Program-made: the position numbers and the translations under genes
DNA from: Rubrivivax sp.
Lineage (GTDB): Bacteria > Pseudomonadota > Gammaproteobacteria > Burkholderiales > Burkholderiaceae_C
Direction of reading: 5' to 3'
DNA length: 64,000 nt
Assembly (NCBI GenBank): GCA_027487905.1
Contig: JAIYCR010000033.1
Coordinates: 18,324-82,323, forward strand
Shown here: in pieces, positions 57,962-64,000 of the stretch
How the letters are laid out: each line of letters starts with the position of its first letter
Numbering within the stretch: the stretch's first letter is position 1
Notes under the pieces: model-generated
Database searches by the model: none
Seen by the model: the letters and a program-made list of their open reading frames with translations, nothing else
Told to the model about the DNA's origin: nothing

Positions 57962-60787
57962 TCAATGCGTCGCGTCGGTGGCCGCGCCGCAGGACTCGAG
58001 GAAGGCCGTCATCGTCAGCAGGAACCGGCGGTCCTCGCGGCGGTAGAACACGATGTTGCCGAAGCCGATCTCGTCGGGCGCCTGCACCGCGCAGAACACG
58101 ATGCGGCGCAGCCGCTGGATCCAGCGGCCGGTCTTGAACTGCGCGTCGGGGTCCACGCAGTCGAAGAGCACGGCGTCGTAGCCCTCGCAGCGCATGCGCT
58201 CGATCTCCTGCCGGACGACCGCCTCGCCCTGCTGCGGGAAGTGAACGCCGTACTCCACCATCACCAGCGCCGGTGACTGCGCCTTCAGGTCCAGCGATCG
58301 CAGGGCCTCGAAGTCGTGGCCCTCGCAGTCGATCTTCACGAAGTCGGTCACGCCCACGCCCTCGCGGCGGCAGAAGCTGTCCAGTCGAACGCAGCGCACC
58401 GCGAGTTCGGCCTCGGTGCGGCCGAAGGGCGAGGCGCTCAGGCCGGACAAGCCATCGGTGCCCGCCTTGTGGAAGTGGATGCTGTCCAGGTCGCGGTCGG
58501 ACACCGCGGCGGCATGCAGGCGGAAGCGGCCGGTGTGCGCCGCCAGCGAACGGCTGGCCTGCTCGTGGGCGCGCGGGTCGGGCTCGAAGAGGTCGGCGCT
58601 CCAGCCGGCCTGCAGGAAGGGCGCGCTCAGGCCTCCATAGCAGGCGCCCACGTCCAGCAGGTGCCGGGTCTGGCCGTCGCGCAGCGATTCGAAATGCGGC
58701 AGCACGATGGCGCGCACGATCTGCAGGTCGGTCAGCAGGGCCAGGTCGGCGCGGCGGGCCACGGCGCGGTCGGCCTCTACCTGCAGGCGCGCCGCCCGCG
58801 TGTCCGCGGGTTCGGCGGCCAGGCGCTGCCAGGCGCTGCGCTGCGCCAGCACCAGGCGTTCCAGCTCGGCCCCCACGCGCTGCGCAAAGGCCTGCGTCCG
58901 CTCCCACGGCGCACCGTCGGGTGCCTGGCGCAGGGCCTGCAAGTGGGCGCGGATGCGAGCGCGCTCGGCGGCGTCTTCGCCCAGCCGCACCGCGGCTTGG
59001 ACATAAGCCTCGGCGTCGGCGCAGATGAGTTCGTCCAGGCCGGCCAGCTGCAGCAGCGAAGCGCCATGGCGCGAACGCCCCACCGAGCCGCAGCGCACCA
59101 CCGGCGGCACGGCCACGCTCAGCGGGTCGACCAGCGAGCAGGCGCCCGAGAAGGGGAAGGGGTCGAGGTAGACATCGGCCAGCGCCACGCGGGCCTGCAC
59201 ATCCGCCCGGGTGGGCACCGGGTCCAGCACCCGGATGCGCTCGGGCGCCAGGCCGGCGGCGGCCAGCTGACGCTCCAGGCGCGCGAGGAAGGGCAGCCGT
59301 CGATAGCTCGATGCCCAGTGCGGGTTGAAGGGCATCAGCAGCAGCACCGCGCCGGGCAAGCGCTGCAGGATGCGCACCCAGACGGCGGTCTGTTCGGGCA
59401 CGAGCTTGAAGAAGTTGGCCCCCGAGAACAGCACCAGATCGTCGGTGGCCAGGCCGAGCGAGGCGCGGTCCACCGGGGCGGTCAGCGGCTCGGTGTCGTG
59501 CTGGTAGCTGTAGTAGTTCACCGAGCCTTCCAGCCGGTGCAGCCGCTCGGTGTAGTGGTCCTGGGCGTCGGGCGCGGGCTCGTTCCAGGCGGCCGACAGC
59601 AGCACGTCCACCTGCGTGCCGCCGGTGGTCACCGGCGAGGCGACGGTGGCCACCTGCAGCGGCGCCAGCCGGGCGCTGGCCACCAGCGTCGCAGCGCTGG
59701 TGACGGCCGCCGCGTTGTTGCCGATCAGCAGCAGGTCCAGGTCGTCGTGGCGGATGGCCTGCAGCAGCGGCTCCATGCCGCGCAGCGGCAGCGTCACCAC
59801 CCGGTCCACCGCAGCGCTCAGCCGCCGGGTCAGTTCATGCTCCATCGTCGACGTGGTGTAGAGCGTGAGTTCGAAGCGCGAGCGGTCCAGCCCCTCCAGG
59901 TGGGCACAGGTGAAGTAGTTCTCGGTGCCCGGGCCCAGCTGCTGGGCGAACACGCCCACGCGGATGCGCTCGCTGGCGTGGGCCTGCCACCGGGGCGTGC
60001 GGGCGTGCAGCAGCGGCAGGCCGGTGTGGCCGAAGTGCAGCGCGATGAGCTCGCCGCGCTGGCGGAACACCTCGCGCAGGTTCAGCTCGCTGAAGTAGGT
60101 CTGGATGAGATTGGCCGACAGCGCGTAGCGCCGGGCCAGGTCCAGGCCCCGGTCCTGGTCGCGGCGGCCCAGGCAGGCCATCACCGCCGCGTGCACCCGG
60201 GCGGTCCAGTCGATCAGGTAGCGCGCCGCGCGGTCCGCATCGCCCGGCAGGTGGTGCACCTCCACGGCCCGGAATCGGTCATCCAGCACGGCGTCGCCCA
60301 GTGGCCCGCCGGTGCCCGCCCAGGGGTCCTCTGGAACCGGCCAGCGGGCATTGCAGGCCATCATCAGCCGGGCGGCGTGCACCCCCGCCGTGGGCTCGTC
60401 GATGGCGGCCAAGGCGTCGAGCAGCGGCTCGTCCTCGTCGCTCGGAAACATCTGTCGAAGTGCATCGTCGGCCAGCAGCGCGTGCAGGGCCTGCACCGGG
60501 CCGGCCCAGGCCTGCGCCAGCGTGTCGTCCGGCAGGCCGGCCAGGATGATGGCGAACTCGCGCCGCAGGTGGGCCAGTCCCTCGAAGACGGCGGCATCGC
60601 CGCTGCGCCGGAACTGCTGCAGCATCGCCTGCGCCTGGCCGTGCAGGCCGGTGGCCAGGGCGCGCCATTCGCGGGCCATCGCATCGCCCGGGTCCGCTGG
60701 CGCCGCCGCTGCGCCGGGCAGGGCCGGCGCTGCGGTGGTGTCGGGCGACGGGTTGGAGGGGGCCTGGGGCGCGGTCAGCAGCGTCAT
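57962..60787 (-). CDS. Large fusion: GT41-like glycosyltransferase domain plus FkbM methyltransferase
   Basis: A 941-residue bifunctional-looking protein. After a helical N-terminal part, residues ~275-640 resemble the two-lobe SPINDLY/O-GlcNAc transferase fold: RIRVGVFAQQLGPGTENYFT, ASPVTTGGTQVDVLLSAAWN, LVLFSGANFFKLVPEQTAVW and DVYLDPFPFSGACSLVDPLS. The Gly-His-Thr motif of catalytic GT41 enzymes is replaced by LLLIGNNAAA, so its transferase activity is uncertain. Residues ~705-940 are a complete FkbM methyltransferase: HLLDVGACYGGLSAPFLQAG, SADLFEPDPRAHEQ and TDFVKIDCEGHDFEALRSLD. It lies convergent with the epimerase gene and divergent from flhB. The start at 60787 is chosen over a long upstream extension that lacks domains. 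Confidence 0.86.
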   Translation of the reverse strand: MTLLTAPQAPSNPSPDTTAAPALPGAAAAPADPGDAMAREWRALATGLHGQAQAMLQQFRRSGDAAVFEGLAHLRREFAIILAGLPDDTLAQAWAGPVQALHALLADDALRQMFPSDEDEPLLDALAAIDEPTAGVHAARLMMACNARWPVPEDPWAGTGGPLGDAVLDDRFRAVEVHHLPGDADRAARYLIDWTARVHAAVMACLGRRDQDRGLDLARRYALSANLIQTYFSELNLREVFRQRGELIALHFGHTGLPLLHARTPRWQAHASERIRVGVFAQQLGPGTENYFTCAHLEGLDRSRFELTLYTTSTMEHELTRRLSAAVDRVVTLPLRGMEPLLQAIRHDDLDLLLIGNNAAAVTSAATLVASARLAPLQVATVASPVTTGGTQVDVLLSAAWNEPAPDAQDHYTERLHRLEGSVNYYSYQHDTEPLTAPVDRASLGLATDDLVLFSGANFFKLVPEQTAVWVRILQRLPGAVLLLMPFNPHWASSYRRLPFLARLERQLAAAGLAPERIRVLDPVPTRADVQARVALADVYLDPFPFSGACSLVDPLSVAVPPVVRCGSVGRSRHGASLLQLAGLDELICADAEAYVQAAVRLGEDAAERARIRAHLQALRQAPDGAPWERTQAFAQRVGAELERLVLAQRSAWQRLAAEPADTRAARLQVEADRAVARRADLALLTDLQIVRAIVLPHFESLRDGQTRHLLDVGACYGGLSAPFLQAGWSADLFEPDPRAHEQASRSLAAHTGRFRLHAAAVSDRDLDSIHFHKAGTDGLSGLSASPFGRTEAELAVRCVRLDSFCRREGVGVTDFVKIDCEGHDFEALRSLDLKAQSPALVMVEYGVHFPQQGEAVVRQEIERMRCEGYDAVLFDCVDPDAQFKTGRWIQRLRRIVFCAVQAPDEIGFGNIVFYRREDRRFLLTMTAFLESCGAATDATH

Positions 60788-61047
60788 GGTGGGCACGGCG
60801 CCTGAAGCGCCGGAAAACGGGGTTCGGTGGGTCGGCGGGGCGGCGCAGCGTGGGTGCGGTGCCACCGGCCGGCCCGCGTCCGGGCATCGGGATGTTCGAC
60901 CGCCCCGGGGGCTCGCCGTCGTGGGAAGTGCCGGGTGGCGACCGTCCTGTTCGCCGGATCGGCGGCCCTGGCGCGGTCCACCATCCGGCACGGCGCGCAC
61001 CCTGAGGACGATTCCCGTTCGAGGCTGCGTGCTCCGCTCCGCCCCGC

Positions 61048-62211
61048 ATGGCCCAGAACGACGCCCAGGACCGCAACCTACCCGCCACCGCCCGCAAGCT
61101 GCAGAAAGCGCGCGAGGAAGGGCAGGTGGCGCGCTCGCGCGACCTGGGCCACTTCGTCGCCATGGCCGCCGGTGCCGCGCTGGTGATGGGCGCGGCGCCC
61201 GAGTTCATCGGCTTCAACCGCGACCTGCTCACCGAAGGGCTGCGCTTCGGCGTGGCCGATGTCATCGAGCCGGCCCGCATGCTCGAGCGCCTGGGCGCTC
61301 TGGCCTTCAAGTTCGTGCTGCTCGTCGTGCCCATCGGCGTGCTGATGCTGCTGGCCGGGCTGGCCGCCGCGGTGCTGCTGGGCGGCTGGAACTGGACGCT
61401 CAAACCCCTGGCGCCGAAGTTCGAGAAGCTCGACCCGATCGCCGGCGTCGGCCGCATGTTCAGCAAGCACCAGCTTACCGAGGCGCTCAAGGCCTGCGGC
61501 CTGGCGCTGGTGCTGGGAAGTCTGGGCGGCTTCTACCTGCAGGCCCACCTGGAGGGCTTCGTCGCCCTGCTGGGCCTGTCGCTGGATGCGGCGCTGGGCG
61601 AGGCCGGCCGGGTGATGGTGGCCGGGCTGGGGCTGCTGCTGGTGGCGCTGGGCGTCTTCGCGCTGGTGGACATGCCGCTGCAGAAGAAGCTGCACGCCGA
61701 CCAGCTCAAGATGAGCTTCCAGGAGGTCAAGGAGGAGTTCAAGGAGCTGGAAGGCAATGTCGAGGTCAAGGCCCGCCAGAAGCAGCGCGCCCGCGAGGTG
61801 GCCAACCGCCGCATGCTCGCCGCCGTGCCCACCGCCGACCTGGTGGTGATGAACCCGACCCACTTCGCGGTGGCGCTGAAGTACGACGACGCCACCATGG
61901 CTGCGCCCCGGGTGGTGGCCAAGGGCGCCGACCTGATGGCCTTCCGCATCAAGGACGCGGCCACCGGTGCACGGGTGCCGGTGCTGCAGGCCCCCGTACT
62001 GGCGCGTGCGCTCTATGCCCATGCCGAGGTCGACCGCGAGATTCCCGCCGCCCTCTTCGCCGCGGTGGCGCAGGTGCTGGCCTATCTGTACCAGCTGCGC
62101 GCGGCGATGGCCGGTGCCGCCCCGACGCCGGGCGAATTGCCCGAGCTGAACGTGCCCGACGAGCTCGACCCGCAGAACCCCAAGGCGCTCAAACCCTCCG
62201 CTGAGTCGTGA
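61048..62211 (+). CDS. flhB: Flagellar type III export protein FlhB
   Basis: A 387-residue export-switch protein. Four transmembrane helices lie in the first ~210 residues, and the autocleavage motif N-P-T-H is in VVMNPTHFAVALKYDD (about 269). LPATARKLQKAREEGQVARS is the typical start. The C-terminal tail is Pro-rich. No flhA follows; the next gene is an RTX protein. The 260 bp before it separate it from the divergent fusion gene. Confidence 0.97.
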   Translation: MAQNDAQDRNLPATARKLQKAREEGQVARSRDLGHFVAMAAGAALVMGAAPEFIGFNRDLLTEGLRFGVADVIEPARMLERLGALAFKFVLLVVPIGVLMLLAGLAAAVLLGGWNWTLKPLAPKFEKLDPIAGVGRMFSKHQLTEALKACGLALVLGSLGGFYLQAHLEGFVALLGLSLDAALGEAGRVMVAGLGLLLVALGVFALVDMPLQKKLHADQLKMSFQEVKEEFKELEGNVEVKARQKQRAREVANRRMLAAVPTADLVVMNPTHFAVALKYDDATMAAPRVVAKGADLMAFRIKDAATGARVPVLQAPVLARALYAHAEVDREIPAALFAAVAQVLAYLYQLRAAMAGAAPTPGELPELNVPDELDPQNPKALKPSAES

Positions 62212-62249
62212 CCTTGTTCACGGATTCGAGGGCCGCAGCGGCCGACGGC

Positions 62250-62276
62250 TCAAGCGAGCCGGCCGAGGTTCGATAT
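62250..62276 (+). promoter_or_regulatory. Possible sigma-28-type promoter of the RTX gene
   Basis: TCAAGCGA, 11-nt spacer, TTCGATAT. The -35 has the local TCAAG core; the -10 matches 5 of 8. The spacing is exact. It lies 68 bp before the start codon, right after the flhB stop. Confidence 0.4.
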
Positions 62277-62286
62277 CCGATCCATC

Positions 62287-62303
62287 GGCGTCCTCTGGAC
62301 GCC
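62287..62303 (+). other. Hairpin in the leader of the RTX gene
   Basis: GGCGTCC-TCT-GGACGCC is a perfect 7-bp stem with a 3-nt loop. If the sigma-28-like promoter is used, this hairpin is at the very 5' end of the transcript. No T run follows, so it is not a strong terminator for flhB. Confidence 0.55.
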
Positions 62304-62343
62304 TGACCCTGCGCGCGCTGGCGCGCAACTCCAGGACCTCGCC

Positions 62344-64000
62344 ATGCAGAACAGCGCCAGCCCCCAGATCGTCGCCGCCGCCTCGGGCGCCGTGTCGATC
62401 CCGGTCGCCCGCGCGGCCATCGCGAAGATCGCAGTGGCCGGCGTCGACCTGGTGCTCACCGGCGCCGACGGCAAGGTCTGGGTGCTGCAGGGTGCGGCGC
62501 TGCGCATCGCCGCCGATCCCGCTTTCCGCCTGGCCTTCAGCGATGGCCCGGTGGACGGCCAGTCGCTCTTCGCCGAGGCCGGCAAGGTGCAGATCACCGA
62601 GGCCGTGGCCCGAAGCGTGCAGAAGGACGCACCGCCGGACGTGGACCGCAAGCTCAAGCCCGAGGAAGCGGCCCCCGAGGCCGACTCGGGCAATCGCCCG
62701 GCGGAAGCGGGCCTGGTGCCCACCTCGCTGGGCGCCGAGCTGACCAGCAAGGCCGCGCTCGCCAACGACGCCCGCCCGATGCTGATGATGCAGAACGGCG
62801 TGGGCAACTTCACCCAGCCACCCTCTGCGGCCGCGGCGGGCCAGCCCTTCACCCCGCCGCCCCCGCCCGAGCCCGAGCGGCTGAGCGTGCGCGCCTCGGT
62901 GTTCAACGTCACCGGCCAGGAGCGCAGCGAGGGTGCGAACGGCGGCTCGGTGATCACCGGCGGCGGCGGTGCGGCCGAATCCGCCAGCGACCGCTCCTCG
63001 GCCATGCAGGCCCGCTCCGAGCGCATCGAGGGCACGAGCGGCGACGACGCCATCCGCGGCGACGGCGCCATGGGCATGGGCAACGGCTGGGCCCGCTGGC
63101 TGGACATCAACATCAGCGGCAAGGACAAGGTGAAGGTCGAGGGCATCTCGATCTCCGGCCTGCCCAACGGCTTCGAGATCGTCGGGGCCACCGCGTCGGG
63201 TGCCGGCTGGTCGCTCGAGATTCCCGAGGACGGCGATCTCACCGCCGTGCGGGTGATGGTGCGCTACCCGGTGGCCAGCGACGGCAGCTTCTCGCCCATC
63301 GAGTTCGTGCTGCGGGTGTCGGTGTCCGGCGAGATGGCGGGCAAGAAGATCGCCGGCGAACTGTCGGTGCCGGCCATCGTGCGCGATGTGCAGTCCGCTG
63401 CCGACATGGACTATGTGGACGGCCAGGGCCGTCCGGGCATCGTGATGCCCGCCTTCGGCCTGGGCGACGACATCCGCGCCGGTGCCGGCAACGACACCGT
63501 CCAGGGCCTGGTGGGCCACGACCGGCTGGACGGCGGCAGCGGCAACGACACGCTGGACGGCGGCCAGGGCAACGACGTGCTGATCGGCGGCATCGGTGCA
63601 GACCAGCTCATCGGCGGCACCGGACGCGACACCGCCAGCTACTTCGGCTCGGCCGCCGCCGTGACGGTGGACCTCGCCGACGGCAGTGCCGCGGGCGGTG
63701 ATGCGGCGGGCGACCGCTTCGACAGCATCGAGAACCTCACCGGCAGCGACCACGGCGACACGCTGCGCGGCGACGCCTCGGCCAACCGGCTGGAGGGTGC
63801 CGATGGCGACGACCTGCTCGAGGGCCGGGGCGGCGCCGACCTGCTCGTGGGTGGCGAGGGCCAGGACACGGCCACCTATGCCGGGTCGAGTGCGGGCGTC
63901 ACGGTCAACCTGGCCGACGGTAGCGGCCGTGGCGGCGATGCCGAGGGCGACCAGCTCAGCGGCATCGAACGCGTCGTCGGCTCGGCCCTGAACGACACGC
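62344..64000 (+). CDS. RTX-type calcium-binding repeat protein (3' end outside window)
   Basis: At least 552 residues, cut by the right edge. The N-terminal ~150 residues have no signal peptide ([20 protein letters not shown]), then come a Pro-rich linker ([12 protein letters not shown]), a probable Ig-like/beta domain (~250-360) and RTX repeats from about 375, such as [20 protein letters not shown] and [20 protein letters not shown]. The nonapeptide GGxGxDxLx binds Ca2+ in a beta-roll and is exported by type I secretion, which has no Sec signal. The C-terminal secretion signal would be off the window. A hemolysin, protease, S-layer or adhesin role cannot be distinguished. A candidate sigma-28 promoter lies upstream. 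Confidence 0.88.
   Translation, partial: MQNSASPQIVAAASGAVSIPVARAAIAKIAVAGVDLVLTGADGKVWVLQGAALRIAADPAFRLAFSDGPVDGQSLFAEAGKVQITEAVARSVQKDAPPDVDRKLKPEEAAPEADSGNRPAEAGLVPTSLGAELTSKAALANDARPMLMMQNGVGNFTQPPSAAAAGQPFTPPPPPEPERLSVRASVFNVTGQERSEGANGGSVITGGGGAAESASDRSSAMQARSERIEGTSGDDAIRGDGAMGMGNGWARWLDINISGKDKVKVEGISISGLPNGFEIVGATASGAGWSLEIPEDGDLTAVRVMVRYPVASDGSFSPIEFVLRVSVSGEMAGKKIAGELSVPAIVRDVQSAADMDYVDGQGRPGIVMPAFGLGDDIRAGAGNDTVQGLVGHDRLDGGSGNDTLDGGQGNDVLIGGIGADQLIGGTGRDTASYFGSAAAVTVDLADGSAAGGDAAGDRFDSIENLTGSDHGDTLRGDASANRLEGADGDDLLEGRGGADLLVGGEGQDTATYAGSSAGVTVNLADGSGRGGDAEGDQLSGIERVVGSALNDT

Noticed and set aside
60788..61000. Upstream extension of the GT41-FkbM fusion
   Set aside because: It is low-complexity sequence in the flhB divergent region; the ATG at 60787 is a better start.
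1..64000. CRISPR arrays, rRNA operons, prophage or complete insertion sequences
   Set aside because: No regularly spaced repeats, rRNA signatures, phage structural genes or transposase genes were found on either strand.

Overview
The window is GC-rich (I estimate about 70% by eye) and densely coded. It looks like chromosomal DNA of a betaproteobacterium of the order Burkholderiales, in the Leptothrix/Rubrivivax/Ideonella neighbourhood. This rests on gene content and order: FlhDC-type flagellar control, a CheZ-containing chemotaxis module, the PHP-phosphoesterase/DMT/YciO operon, the DUF4212 + VC_2705 symporter pair, and a tRNA-Thr(CGT) of beta/gammaproteobacterial type. Species cannot be fixed from the sequence alone.

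Positions 1-28800 are mostly housekeeping and metabolism. In order: the start of a branched-chain amino-acid type ABC importer (permease cut by the window edge, then its binding protein); tRNA-Thr; a tandem HD-GYP c-di-GMP phosphodiesterase; an alpha/beta hydrolase with fbp; pepN; prfB with its programmed +1 frameshift; a small membrane protein and a TPR protein; a two-subunit sodium:solute symporter followed by a cNMP/CBS/DUF294 regulator and a DEDDh exonuclease; another hydrolase, an aldo/keto reductase, ybaK, plsY and a RidA-family gene; the PHP-DMT-yciO operon; two PQQ-dependent sugar dehydrogenase-like secreted proteins; recJ and its uncharacterised neighbour.

Positions 28860-62211 form one large flagellar and chemotaxis region. 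A leftward block runs fliF-G-H-I-J-K-L-M-N-O-P-Q-R and then a CheZ-like gene. fliE diverges from fliF. Further right come a YcgR-type brake, fliT, fliS, fliD and two tandem fliC genes, all leftward. A second block reads rightward: flhD, flhC, motA, motB, cheY, cheZ and finally flhB. Inserted between these are five genes that look like a flagellin-modification set: a TPR/SPINDLY-type O-GlcNAc transferase homologue next to fliC, a FkbM methyltransferase between it and flhDC, and, between cheZ and flhB, a C-methyltransferase, a GDP-mannose-dehydratase-like enzyme and a large fusion of a GT41-like domain with a FkbM methyltransferase.

A recurring promoter signature, TCAAGnnn-N11/12-GCCGATAn, matches the sigma-28 (FliA) consensus. 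I found strong copies before fliS, fliD, motA, the CheZ-like gene and the HD-GYP gene, and weaker ones before fliC, fliL, cheY and the last gene of the window. That last gene encodes a large RTX-type calcium-binding protein that runs off the right edge. The -10/-35 matches suggest that c-di-GMP turnover, and possibly a secreted RTX protein, belong to the flagellar late regulon. This is inference from motifs and needs transcript mapping. No CRISPR array, rRNA, complete insertion sequence or prophage was seen.
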